A stretch of 64,000 bases of DNA from Chiridota heheva (taxonomy: Eukaryota; Echinodermata; Holothuroidea; Apodida; Chiridotidae). The stretch covers positions 1,302,001 through 1,366,000 of the forward strand of contig JAIGNY010002050.1 of NCBI GenBank assembly GCA_020152595.1, given 5' to 3'. The position numbers and the translations under genes were made by a program. Each line of letters opens with the position of its first letter. Position 1 is the stretch's first letter. Positions 49,330-63,178 of the stretch are shown piece after piece. The notes under the pieces are model-generated. The model did not search any database. It worked only from the letters and a program-made list of their open reading frames with translations, and had not been told where the DNA came from.

Positions 49330-50699
49330 GTAGTGTTCCCTTTGTTATGCAGGAATGTGTGTTGGTACATTGTGTGACTTACTTAAAAATAAAGTAAACG
49401 ATGCAGCTAAGAAACAATTTGGCAGACTTGCCCAAAACATAATTTCAACGAAAGACCACCCATTAAATTTAGAAATAACATCCATGTGCAATAAAACAAA
49501 TTATAATATGGGAAACGCAGCCACCATCCATGTTTTAGAACAACAGTTTTTAAAAATTCTTTTGCATATAAAGCTGCAATTTTGATACATCTTGGTATTT
49601 TAGAGCCCTTATTATAACCCTTTTTAACTTACAATTTTGTATTCATTTTCATAACTTTAACCGTTTTATAGTCTCATTTTCTACATTATTTCCTTTCGTT
49701 TTTTTTTTTTTTGTATTTTATATTATTGTATTTTCCTATTTATAAATTGTACATAGTTTATACTGGAAATGAAATTACAATGACTTCTCTGAACCATGTT
49801 TTATGGGTGCGTTTAATCCGCCATGAATAGAAACAAATCCTGCAATTTTGCAAGATTCGGCGGCATGCCAAGTACCAAAGTTGACTCGCCTCCTTAAGGT
49901 CTTTGCCCCATAGCTACAGTATGCCACTGCAGCCATCATAAATACAGAGAGCCTAACTTAGAGTCTTAGAAACACTAATAATGTGAGGAGCAAAAAGGTG
50001 TCCTCAAAAGGGGTCCTTAAAAAATGCTCCTCAAAAAGGGGTCCCCAAAAGGGGTCCTAAGATATACAGTAAGTTCTGACACAGGCCTGCACAGTAAAGA
50101 TGTTCCACAACTGAAATTGCAAATGACCTATTTGAAAGTGTTTTGTTTCTTTCAAAAACTATAAAACAAGTGCAGTGCTAATATCCTCAACAAACAAACA
50201 GTGAATATAAAGAAAGTGTAAAAGTTCTTGATTTGTATCTCTTTAAAAAGGATATGATCAGAGACATTCACAAGTTCCCCGAAAGGGGACAGTATTCAAT
50301 AATTATAATAATTTATTATATGACAAAGGGCATATTTCGAGTTTTGCTTAAAAAAGAAGTGCAGTGGGGGAGGAGAACATGTACCTCTGCCCCCCTTTTC
50401 GACAGTGTTAGAGTCTACTTTGTAATTTAAATTATCATCTTAAATATTTACATCCTTCAATTTTTCTCATTTCAGAAGCTGGTATGTTGCAAGCATCTCT
50501 GTATGTGCAGTCTGGAAGCATTCAGAATTTTAGATGATCTTAGTTACATGTACCTGCTCACTCTTATTTGTTCTTTACACATTTTTAAAAACCATATGGA
50601 AACCCAACAGTTTATTTTATGCTTATCAATTTGAATGAACATTTTGTATGGGTCTTGTTACATGATGGAACTCTTTATTATAACAATTGAAAGATTTAT

Positions 50700-51815
50700 G
50701 ATATGAAGTCATGCCTCATGTGAAGAAGTTTGGTAGGGGATCGGAGGGAGGATTTCCTCATGTTGTAATGCATTGAAGAGCTTTGACATTTTCCTGTCTT
50801 TTTAAAAAAGATTTCGGAAGAATGGATTGTCGTAGAAAATCTTATAAGAGAGGGTGACATTACATGTATATTACTTATAACTGAATTTGTTAAGTTTAAC
50901 AATTTTTGTTTTTGTTTTCGTAGTCTCTTCTGATCATTTTCAGGGAGCTCCATCTGGCTCCTCATTCCTGTTGACAGTGAAATGAATTAATTTGAATATT
51001 CATAATCGGCAGTGACATATTTTGATTAGGTTTGTTACCTCTGCCAACTAAGTTGGATAGAGGTTGATTTTACCTGCGTTTGTATCTTTGTCTGTCATCA
51101 AGATATCTTAAGAACTGATGATTGAATTTGGATTAAATTTGGTGTGTGGTTTTGTTACTGTTTGATGAAGAAGTGATTGAAATTTGGGACTAATTGGAAC
51201 AAAGGCAGAAATTGAGGGGTTGGGGTCTTAGGATGAGATCTGCCAAGACTTAAATTAAAACTTTCCAATGGAATGTGCTCAACAATGACTTTGTGCACTG
51301 AACCAAACAATCAATTTTTTGGACTTAAAGAGACTTACATTAATTGTTCTCTGGAATCAATGAAAATGTAACAATTGGTTTCTGCCATGAATGGAAAATG
51401 ATGGAATGTATGGCTTCTGACAGTATGATATAGATGATGAAAATGAGTAAAATGACATTTTATATATTTCAGACCCTTTTTTTATTTTTATACTCATTTA
51501 TGTATGTTTTGTATGTCTGTAATATGCTGTCCTTCTTTTTAAAATCTAGATATACTCACAAAGGGTTGCCAAAAAAAAAAAAAGGGGGGGGGGGGTCCAA
51601 CTGAGATTTTTTTCTTTCACAAAGGTCTTTTTAATTGAAAGGGGTTCATGGGGATGGGGATATGCTCAGATCTACTTTGGTATCTTTGTTCTGTTCAGGA
51701 GATATTTTTTTTTAAAGAATGGATTGTAAAAAATTAAATGTGAGAGAGTGACGTCTCTCATATACCTATTGCTGATAATTGAATTTGTAATTAATTTTGT
51801 TTTTCATAGTTTATG
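50700..51815 (+). repeat. Direct repeat pair of about 115 bp (50,800-50,925 and 51,695-51,810)
   Basis: Shared: gaatggattgt, agagagggtgac/gagagagtgacg, ctnataa(c/t)tgaatttgt and tttgtttttc(g/a)tag. They flank the second copy of the 320-bp dispersed repeat. Confidence 0.7.
51085..51407 (+). repeat. Dispersed repeat, copy 2 (first copy 36,900-37,222)
   Basis: Same order of shared words as copy 1. In both copies the repeat ends near caattggtttctgccatgaa. Confidence 0.88.
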
Positions 51816-52715
51816 CAAATTCCTGAATCAAAGTTACTTCATTAAACACAGGTTTACAACTGTCCTTAAAATCAATGATGCAAGTCACATTATCAAACTA
51901 GATACATATTTGTGAGGATGGCGGAAATCTCCTAAACGGGATAGTATTATTGAACACTTTCATCACCATTTTGTTGCATTTATAAACTTTCATTTTAGAT
52001 AAAAATGTTTCATCCCTGCATTATTCAGTCAATGTAGCACATTACAAGTCAGTATAAGCAAACCATGTTGTCAGATGTATATGTGTAATTAAATTGTGGA
52101 ATGAAAAGAAATACACAGTTGAATGATAAATGAAATGATTTCAATAATATATCTGAAGTTTGCATTTGTTTGCCACTTTTGTCTTGATTTTTTTTCATGG
52201 ATTAGGTTGGGCAAAATACATTTTGTACAAAGTTGAGATAAACAGTCCAGCAGTAGGTATGAAGATGTAAGGTCTAAAGCAGAGTATTTTTGGTACAAAA
52301 TTTATTTGGTGTAAATTTCCAAGTAACAGTCAGTAGCGAAATACCATGCATATAACGGATATGTGACCAAAGTGTTCTACAATTTGGAACAAGTTGTCTG
52401 TATATCATTCTCTGGGAGAAAGCGATGTCGGGAGAGGGAGGGGGTGGCAGGGTTTACCCCCTGCTTGTATCCGCATAGTCTTAAAGATGCCAAAAGTTTA
52501 AACGCCACAAAAAACCATACTTATAACATGCTAGAATTCCGTGTCACCAAAAGTCCCATCTAACCTTGGCAAAATGAATTATTTATAATTTAACTTTGCC
52601 ACTTAAATGAATCTGTATGGTCCATGGGCTAGATGAAAGGACCAGGGGCCTCCTTACATTAACCCCATACCCTCTATAAAAATATGGCGTGGCTGAGGAA
52701 CACATTAAAAAGCAT

Positions 52716-52905
52716 TGTAGCCAAATGTCCCTCTTTCGTGTAGCCAATAGTCCCGTGTAGCCAAATGTTTCGTGTAGCCAAAAGTCCCTTTCGTGTAGCC
52801 AAAAGTCCCTTTCGTGTAGCCAATGTCCCTTTCGTGTAGCCAAATGTCCCAATGTTTTCGTCTAGCCAAATGTCCCTTTCTATATAGCCAAATGTCCCAA
52901 TGTTT
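52716..52905. repeat. About 21-bp minisatellite
   Basis: Around nine copies of gtgtagccaaatgtcccttt with length variation of 15 to 28 bp. Confidence 0.92.
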
Positions 52906-52912
52906 CTACCAT

Positions 52913-52931
52913 GTATATTTATATCTATATA

Positions 52932-53007
<76 letters not shown>
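52913..53007. repeat. (ATCT)n and (AT)n microsatellite
   Basis: ATCT units pass directly into AT dinucleotides, next to the 21-bp array. Confidence 0.95.
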
Positions 53008-53008
<1 letters not shown>

Positions 53009-53149
53009 GACAAGGGTTCCTGTTGTTAACGACAGGGCCCCTCCAAAAATGTTGGTGCTTTTTCTGCAGATTCAATGATCCCTTCTGAGTAGAATTAACT
53101 TCCACGTAAATTGATGATTTGATTTAGGCCAAAAGTCTTATATGCTTAT

Positions 53150-53315
53150 TGGACTGCTTCCTATTGTCGCACACTATGTGTTTCCGATTGTCTCACATGT
53201 GTGGCAATAAGAAGCACCTTATATGTGACAATAAGAAGCAGCGTGACAGTAGGAAGCACTTAGTGTGTGACAATAAGGAGCAGTGCGACAATCAGAAACT
53301 ATGCGTCAATAGCAA
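53150..53315. repeat. Degenerate short tandem repeat
   Basis: Irregular copies of tgtgacaataagaagca and its variants, some inverted (attgtcgcacactatgtg). Confidence 0.75.
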
Positions 53316-53582
53316 GCCGCACACCCGCCGTTAAAGGTATACGCAGTGCGTGTGCAGCGCTGACGTTGTCGCCACAAACATAATTAAAAGCATATTAGTG
53401 CCCCTATGTGCAATCCCCTTCCTTTCCTGTTGAAGCCAAAACCAATGCCATTGCTCTAATCAAAGAGTTTATTCACATAATCATTGCGATTTTTTGCGTG
53501 TTAGGTTTTCCCCCGCCTCTCCCCCACTCCCGAATAAGATAATCCCGTACGGCCATGCAAGGATGTGAAATGTTGGATACTG

Positions 53583-56500
53583 CAGTAGCGTAGTCAGCCT
53601 TCTAAAAGTTGGAGAAGGGGCGTGAATATTAACACTTTCATGTCAACGTCCAAAAAGTGGGGACGGTGTGGATCTTTACAGAAAACGTTTTGGCTTGTCA
53701 GATATTGAAATTTCTCCTTTGCCTCTCTACCTGTTTAGAAATGGTAAACCAAATGCCTATCTGAGTCGATTTTAAGATGAGAATTTGAAATGATGTTCTT
53801 TTTATCAATGCAATTTTTGAATTTCTGTGTTGATTTTTCAGCCATTTTAAGCTTTAAAAAGAAGAAATCTTCAGAGCTTCTTATGGTTTTGTCCCCTGGA
53901 ACCATATCAGGGCCTCGTCCATGGACCCCACATTTTTGCCCGAATTTTTCTGAATTTCCAGAGGAAGCTCCTCCTCTGCTTGTGTATCTGTTTAGAAATT
54001 GTAATGATAATCTGAGTAGGCTTTGACAGTTTGACATGCAAATTTAAAATGTCTTCTATTCATCAATTAAATGGTTGAACTTCTGTGTCGATTTTCAGCT
54101 ATTTTAGGGCATCAAAAACAAGAAATCTTCAGAGCCTCCTGTGGCTTCGCCCCCTGAAGCGATACCAAGGCTTCGCCCCGTGGAGCCATACCAAGGCTTT
54201 GCTCATGAACCCCACAATTTTGCTGGAATTTTCTCAATTTTCAGAGGTAATTTCTTCTCTGCCTGACTGCCTGTTTAGAAATGGTATTCCAAATGCATAT
54301 CTGAGTCGATTTCCACATGAAAATTGAAAATTAGAAATGGTCTTTCTTTCATCAATAAAATTTTTGAACTTTAGTGTTGATTTTGATTTTCAGCCATGTT
54401 GGGGATTCAAAAAGAAAAAAATCTTCACAGCTTCCTGTATTCGTTCCATGTAGCCATAAGAGGGCTTCGCCAATAAACCTCACAATTTTGTCCGAATTTT
54501 CTCACTTTTCAGAGGAAATTTTTCCTCTTCCTGATTTAGAAATGGTAACCCAAATGCTTATCTTTGTCGATTTTAATATGAAAATTTTAAAATGGTGTTC
54601 CTTTCATCAATTAATTTTTTGAAATTCTGTGTTGAATTTTAGCCACTATGGACTTTAAAAACAAGAAATTTTCAGAGCTTCCAGGGCTTCACCCTGGACC
54701 CATACAAGGGCTTCACCAATAAACCTCACAATTTTACCCGAATTTTCTCAATTTTCATGGAAATTTATGCTGTTTAAAAATGGTAGCCCACCAATCTGAA
54801 TCAATTTTGACATAAAAATCAAATGGTCTTCTTTTCATCAATTTATTTGTTGAGCTTCTGTGTTGACTTTAAGCCATGTTGTGGCATTAAAAACAATAAA
54901 TCTTCAGAGCTTCACTGGGGGATTTGCCCCTTAATTCAAACCAGGACTTCGCAATTTTGACTGACTTTTCTCAATTTTCAGGGATAATTTCTCCTCTTCC
55001 TGTCTGCCAAATGATAACCAAAATGCATATCTTGAGTCGATTTAACATGAGAATTTAAAATGGTCTTATTTTCATGAACTAATTGTTTGAACTTCTGTGT
55101 TGATTTTCAGCCATTTTAGACCATTAAGAACAAAAAATCTTCTCAACTTCCCAGCTTCCGGGGCTTCGGCTCTGGACTCACACCAGGGCTTCGGCTCTGG
55201 ACTCACACCAGGGCTTCGGCTCTGGACTCACACCAGGGCTTCGGCTCTGGACTCACACCAGGGCTTCGGCTTTGGACTCACACCAGGGCTTCGGCTCTGG
55301 ACTCACACCAGGGCTTCGGCTCTGGACTCACACCAGGGCTTCGGCTCTGGACTCACACCAGGGCTTCGCCCATGAACCTCACAATTGTGGCTGAATTTTC
55401 TAAATTTTCAGGGGAATTTCTGCTATGTCTATTTACTGGTGTGGAAATAGTAACCCAAATGCTGATCTAAGTCGATTTTAACATGAAAATTTAAAACGGT
55501 CTTCTTTTCATCAATAAAATGGTTGAACTTCCGTGTTGATTTCAGCCAATTAAGGGCATCAAAAACAAGAAATCTTCACAACTTCCTGTGGTATCGTCCC
55601 CTGCATGGATCAATGACTGCAGTCCAAATAGTGGGACGGTGAGGAACTTTGCAGATAACTTTGTGAAGAAAAAAAAATCTGAAAAAGCTAGTTGGGAGGG
55701 CTGGCTGGTCGAATGCATATTTATATCAGAGATCTATGGGAATCCTTTCCGAATCGTATAGATATCAGAATTATCTCCACTCGACTCGGCTTGATACTGA
55801 TTCTGGGGTTGGGTACATTTTCGAACTTTTGTGTTAATTTTCAGCCACATTGGGGCATTAAAAACAAGAAATCTTTAGCAGTTCAGAGCTTCCGGAGGCT
55901 TCATCCCTAAACCCATACCAGGACTTCACCAATGAACCTCAAAATTTTGCCAGAATATTCTCTATTTTTATGGAAATTTATGCTCTGCCTGTTTAGAAAT
56001 GGTAAGCCAAATACTAAACTGATTCGATTTTAAAATGAAAATTTTAAATGGTCTTCTTTTCATCAATACAATTTTTGAACTTCTGTGTAGGCCTAAGTGT
56101 GTTGATTTTCGATTTTCAGCCATCTTCTGACAGTATAGGGCATCAAAAAGAAGAAATCTTCAGAGCTTCCTGTGGCTTCGCCCCATAGAGCCATACCAAA
56201 ACTTCGCCCATGAACCGCACAATTTTACTCGAATTTTCTCAATTTTCTGAGGAAATTTCTCCTTTTCTTATCTGTCTGTTTAGAAATTGTAACCCAAATG
56301 CTAATCTGACTGTCTGAGTCGATTTTAACAGTCATGCAAATTTTAAATGGTCTTCTTTTCATCAGTTAATTTTTTGAACTGTTGTGATGATTTTCAGCCA
56401 TTTTAGGGCATCAAAAATTCCTGTGGCTTCGTCCCCTGGAGCCATACCTGGGGTTTCAAAAGTGGGGACGGCGAGGAACTTTGCATATAACGCTTTGAAA

Positions 56501-56800
56501 AAAAGAAATTAAAAGTGATTGAACAGGGCTGGCTGGTCGCATGGACTATATATATATCATAGATTTTTGGGACTCCTTCCCGAAACGTCTAGTTATCAGA
56601 ATCATCTCCACTCGACACGGCTTGATACTGATTCTACGATTGAGCAACTGGAACGTATAGAAATATACCCCGCCGATACACTGACACATGTTTAAAATCC
56701 TAGGCCCCGTGGACGTGGGCCGTGTTGCAGTTTTGGGGCATCAAAAAACAATTTTCCCCGAATTTTCTTATTTTTCAGAGGAAATTTCTCCTCAGCCTGT
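53583..56800 (+). repeat. Composite satellite array, diverged units of 230 to 430 bp
   Basis: About eleven units anchored on gggcatcaaaaacaagaaat and cttcagagcttcc, each followed by a G/C-rich ggcttcgccc stretch, cacaattttg, gaattttctcaatttt, gaaatttctcctctgcctg, tttagaaatggtaacccaaa and tgagtcgattttaacatgaa. Anchors lie near 53,855, 54,107, 54,405, 54,650, 54,882, 55,125, 55,547, 55,852, 56,132, 56,408 and 56,737. A second module starting gtggggacgg(t/c)gaggaact occurs at about 53,658, 55,630 and 56,464. The block begins at CAGTAGCGTAGTCAGCC (53,583), a hAT-like terminus. Small ORFs within it are not genes. Confidence 0.9.
55161..55360 (+). repeat. 25-bp array nested inside one satellite unit
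   Basis: Eight head-to-tail copies of a 25-bp unit starting gggcttcggctctggact, seven identical and one with a single change (unit 5, 55,261). The flanking unit has only one such segment in other monomers. Confidence 0.97.
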
Positions 56801-56879
56801 CTGCATTTTTAGAAATTGTCTGTTCCCAATTGTTCTATATTCTGTGATTGTATATACATGTATATGTCGTTTGTAAATA

Positions 56880-59670
56880 AGCCGGGGAAATGCATATTTC
56901 CGTCAGGCAAATTTGCGTTACAACTCCCCCTCCCCTTCCTTAACGCTCGGAATCAAGTTACGCCCCTGCGCACACGCTTCCGACACCTCTGCTTCCATCG
57001 ATATTTTTCCCAGTTTCGTAATATTCTTTGCTCTGTCAGTCTGTCATGAACGCGAAATATTATTCATCTCCAGAAAGTTTTACTACGCTCCAGATTGAGG
57101 TTGGGACCGGCCCTAAATTAGTTCCTGCCCCGACCTTACAAGGTTCAATCCGGTCCTGTCCGGGTCCCACCAAATATTTCCTCAAATTTAGCCTGACAGT
57201 GGATAGTCGATTCAGATTAGTTTAAAAAGGCACAAAAATTGGAAAAAGTTATAACTATTTTTTGTACAATTTTCAGATTTTTACTTGAATCCAAGATCTT
57301 GGGTACAAAATTGAAAAGTTAAGATTTTCGGTCTGAAATTAAAGCTTATGGGTCCAAAACGGAAAGCTTTCGGTCCAAATTATAACTAATTCTTATACGG
57401 ACAGAAAAGATGATCAAAATCTCACCCAGTCAGATGTGAGAATTTGTCAGGGAGCAAGTTCTCATACGCCCCACTTGTGACTACGCAAAAGTTGATTGGA
57501 AATATCACAGGTAATATCACAAAAAGTTTCAAATCCGAGGAACCTTCTAATTCCTTAACATAGTCCCTCTCGGAAGGGTTATAAACTACCTAAAATGAAC
57601 CCTGTCCGGTAGTGTGTCCATACAGCTATAGGGGAAATCCCCCAGGCCGAAATATTTCGAAAAATCGACAAAATGTATATCAAGGTTTTTGTAACTGAGG
57701 CTTGGGCAATTTCTTTTGCGTATTAACCACATTTTGAAAGGAAATTACCCCCATTACCCCCTTTAAATCCACCACTGCCTGAGTCCCCTAGTAGCTCCCC
57801 ACTGCAAGTTTCAGTGGTGGATGTCAGCAAGCCTCTTTTAGATTTAAGTGTTGGTGCTCTGTGTTGTATGGGTTCCAAGACAACAATTCACAATAGATTC
57901 AAAAGAATTATTTACCATCTGACCGTGCAGATCGATAAACGTTTTTTATTGTTACCTTCACGATCCGTTCAAAGTTTCTGAGTCCGAGCGATCTCTGCAC
58001 ATAAACAGATAAAGGTGTTGTAGACCGGGAGTTAATTGAAATTTAACCAAGTTTCGTTCTTTACACAGTTACAGTGTGAAATTTGGATTATAATGATTCA
58101 GCATATATTAGAAATACTGCTTGAGTGCTATTAATTTAAAGTTAAGATATTTCATTGTTTTGCAAATTGGAGGATTAATACTACATGATCTAAGAAGGTG
58201 AGTAAATCAATACGTAATTTTAAAGATACAAAATTCAAATTTCATCATGGTTGCATGAATAATACGCAAACTTGATTCAAATGTATATGGCATGTATAAA
58301 TTACCCAGATAAAAGAACATTGCATTTCGAGTAGAACGGTCACAGAAGTTCTTATTCTTAGTTGTTTTAGTTTTTAAGTTATAACAAATCAAACTTTGTA
58401 AAAATTACAGTATGTGCAAAAGAAATGATGTATGGAGAGTAATACAGCTCAAATTCTTTATGATTATTTCCCAAATATCAAAGGTTCTCAAATTGCGTTA
58501 TAATGCTAAATATGCGTCAAAGTTATAATGATTTACAATTTCCTATTCACTATAGCCAACTTCTCTCATTCAAAATATTTGTGGGAAGGATCGAAACAAT
58601 AAGTTAACCAGTTACGAGCGCTTTTAATGTAGTTGTGACATGTTCGACTCCCGTTCCCCTACGGTCCCGAGATGGAAAATCTAATGTGGGTAATTCAGAA
58701 GAAAAAACACATTAGGATATAGGCCTATCAAAAGTATACATTGATTTCATATATTTATAAATGTTATTATAAGATTTTAAAAACATGTGAAACTCATAAA
58801 TCAGGAGACACTCACATGCATCGTGTAGTTGTGAGATAGATTGCCAAAAAATCTTTTGAGAATCTTGAGAATAGCAAACAATTCCCATGAAAATCGGTCA
58901 GAAATGTACCATCTTTTAGTTTTCAAGGCAGCAAGGCTAATTATTCAAAAAAATATGCAATTTTCGGATGTAATCAGCAGCTCTATGGTTCTCCATTGTT
59001 TGTGTGTAAATCCATTGTTTTGAATCCCCCCACCCCCTCCCTACAGTGGCGCAGCGAAGGGACGTCTCATCAGTTTTACATTGATTTTCCTTGTATTTTG
59101 CGCCAATCCCGTGCTCTATCCAATGCATCTGAAAACGCACTTTACAATTGACCATGACTCACCCTGCGTGTACAGGCCCTGTGCATATTGTCAGACAGTG
59201 TAGTTTGGTGGGTTATACAAATGTCAAGTAAATGACAAGTACGTAGCACTGACAAACTATGCAAATCAATTACGTCATTTCAATCACTAAAAGTGGCATC
59301 ATAGTAAGCCGGAATATGGGAAGGACAGACAATAGCATGAGGACACTTGGGAAGCATATACCGCTACTTCTGTGTAGGGAGGGGATGGGTCCTACCTCGC
59401 ATAGGAACCTAAACATACGATACACAGATAATTGTCATCAGTGCAATTTGGGAGTACAAATTACTGTCTTTCTTTCAAAAGTAAAGAGTTGGCGAAAAAG
59501 CGAAACCCTTATGTCTGTATGTGTTTGGTCCCAGAAACGGGTTTTTTGAGTTTGTGGGGTTTTGCAACTCTCATGGTAGCTTTGGAGAAACCATTGTTTA
59601 TTTGTTATTTGGAAAAAAAGGTCCTCTAGAGCCAAAACGTTTAATGGAATTTTCCAGTCATTTTCATATA
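56880..59670. other. No recognisable gene
   Basis: Holds copy 2 of the 200-bp dispersed repeat (58,428-58,612) and a terminus-like cagtggcgcagcg at 59,044. No exon-like segment is convincing. Confidence 0.5.
58428..58612 (+). repeat. Dispersed repeat, copy 2 (first copy 42,063-42,262)
   Basis: See copy 1. This copy has an extra insertion around 58,520 (agttataatgatttacaatt). Confidence 0.8.
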
Positions 59671-59923
59671 TGATAAAGGACCATTGGCGTATCCAGAGGG
59701 GCAATTCTCCCCTAGCCCCCATCCCACAAAAAAAATTACACATCAAATTATATGCTTCGCCCTGCAGGTGAGCACAGGGAAGCAAGTTTTACTGAAAAGT
59801 TAATTGCCACGTGTGTTTCATTTCAGCATAGTAAAACCCAACAGTTTTTACAAACTCTATATATAATGCACACCTTCAGACTGTGTGACACATATCACAC
59901 AGACAGTTACCCCCTCCCCAAAA

Positions 59924-60096
<173 letters not shown>

Positions 60097-60119
60097 AAAT
60101 AAAATAATATTTTTTTTTT

Positions 60120-60836
<717 letters not shown>

Positions 60837-61095
60837 AATAATAACCCTAGCTTACGCTAGTGTCTAATTCCCTTCGTGTCCCGTAGCTTTCTGGAACTTC
60901 GCTCCTTGAAAACACACCATGTGATTTGGCTTCAATTTTAACGCATTTTATATCTCTAAAAAAAAACCACAGGACTCCATCAGGGGCCCTTAGGCGGACC
61001 GGACCCTACGCCGTGGGGCAATGTTGCCTGACATATTTTCGATTACCCCCCATCAAAAATATGTCTCAACGATCATGATTGCCCCCCAAAAAAAA

Positions 61096-61453
<358 letters not shown>

Positions 61454-61804
61454 ATAATAATAATAATAATAATAATCCTGCCTACGCCATTGTAAAGGAT
61501 TAACAAAGAAACAAATTGGTGAAAAACCATATTAATATCTTATTCCATTTAGGAGTTATAGCATTTTAAAGATTTCACTAGTGTGACCTCGTTGTGTAAA
61601 CTGGGGTGTAACTTAAGGGGAGGCGCGTGTATGTGTGTGTGTGGGGTACCTATAAAAAGTATTTGAAACAAAATTGTATGAAAATTAATATGGTTATACT
61701 TTTTATGTTTTGGTTTCTTTGCAAAAAGACAAAAAATGTTTTGGATAAAAACATAGGTTTTGCTACCTTCATGGCCGTACAATATTCTTCCCCTCCCCTT
61801 CTCT

Positions 61805-62915
61805 CATTAGTTGGCCGGATACCGATCTTAGTCGGGCAGAAATGTTAAATGTCGGGTGCAGTCTTGTATCCTGGTATCAAAGTATATCTCAGTCATGCCC
61901 AACTCAGCAAGATATCCGCATCATATCCTCCCGACCGCCGACTCGGCACATGATGCTGACAACATCATACTTGGGCATTTAGTCGGGCAGAGATTTAAAA
62001 TGTTGGATGTCTGTATATGTTCTGTTTAAATTAGAGATAAATCTCAATCGTGCCTGAATCCTCTAGATATCATAATCATCTCCACTCCACTCGACATGAT
62101 GTTGATTGAGCTTGGGTTGGGCAACTGTAGGGGACGTATATATGAAAGATGCCCGCCCACACATGTTTAAAGTCAAGAGCCCTCCTGATGATCGTGGGTC
62201 ATTTTTGGGCATCAAAAATTAGAAAACTCCCATGGTTTTGCCCTTGAGCCCTATCAGAACTGCATCCATCTGTCCATGCACCTAACAATATTGTGGACGA
62301 ATTATTACGGTCAATTTCTCCTCTGCCTGACAGTGTTTAGAAATGGTAACCCAAATGCTTATCTGAGTAGATTTTAACATTATAATTTTGTGTGTTTTTT
62401 CTTCATCAATCACATTTTAGATTTTGACCAAGACTTCAACCTTGAGCCCTACAATTTTGCCGAATTGTATCAATATTCAGGGGAAATTTCTTGTCTGCCT
62501 ATTTAGAAATGGTAACCCATATGCTGTCAGATTCAGATTCTAACATTTGAATTTAAAATTGTCTTCATATTTTGGAACTATGTCTGTTTGCGAAAACTTT
62601 AAGCCATTTTGGGGCATGCAAAACAAGAAATCTTCAGACCATGGCGTAACCTATGAATCCCTGCATAATTTTGCCTGAGTTTTCTCAGTTTTCAGGGAAA
62701 ATTTCTCCTCTGCCTATCCGTTTAGAAATGTTAACCTTATATAATGCTTATGTCAGTAGATTTCAACATGAGAATTTAAAATTGTCTTCTTACCATCATT
62801 CAAATTTTCAGAAATTAGTTGATTTTCAGATATTTTGGGGCATCAAAGATCATTCAGATCTTCCGGGGGCTTCGCCCCCTGGACACTTTCCAGGGGCCCT
62901 TAAGCAGGACTTCTT
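61805..62915 (+). repeat. Second array of the composite satellite
   Basis: The leader module (cagatatcataatcatctcc-type sequence, ctcgacatgatgttgatt, acacatgtttaaagtc) matches 55,690-55,820 and 56,520-56,745. Repeat units follow, with anchors at about 62,213, 62,613 and 62,839. The last unit ends cttccgggggcttcgccccc and then caggggcccttaagcagg, the word from which the 13-bp arrays at 18.7 and 21.4 kb seem to be built. Confidence 0.82.
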
Positions 62916-63178
62916 CTCTTGGATCCCTACTCTTGCTTCCCAAAATTGGACAGTCATCGAAACTGTAAATATATGGAGCTGCAATCTAATCGAAAAACAA
63001 AACAGATTAACGATTGCAAGATTCCACAGGCCCGGGTTTGCCTATATTTCGTGGCCTTCGATACTGGAGCATTGTCAAACACGGATGTATATGTGTGCGT
63101 AGCTCCATGCATTTATTTCAACGTACGTGCATAGTACACTCGCTTCCCAAAGTTTTTTATTTTGTATGTAGACGTAGA

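Noticed and set aside
49355..49585. 76-residue ORF downstream of the candidate exon
   Set aside because: Not in frame with the exon, composition like its surroundings, no motif.
53790..55375. Series of 70 to 90-residue ORFs with similar sequences
   Set aside because: They repeat because the composite satellite repeats; each is broken at a different place.
59044..59700. hAT element starting at cagtggcgcagcg
   Set aside because: No inverse terminus or duplicated cctcccta flank was found downstream.
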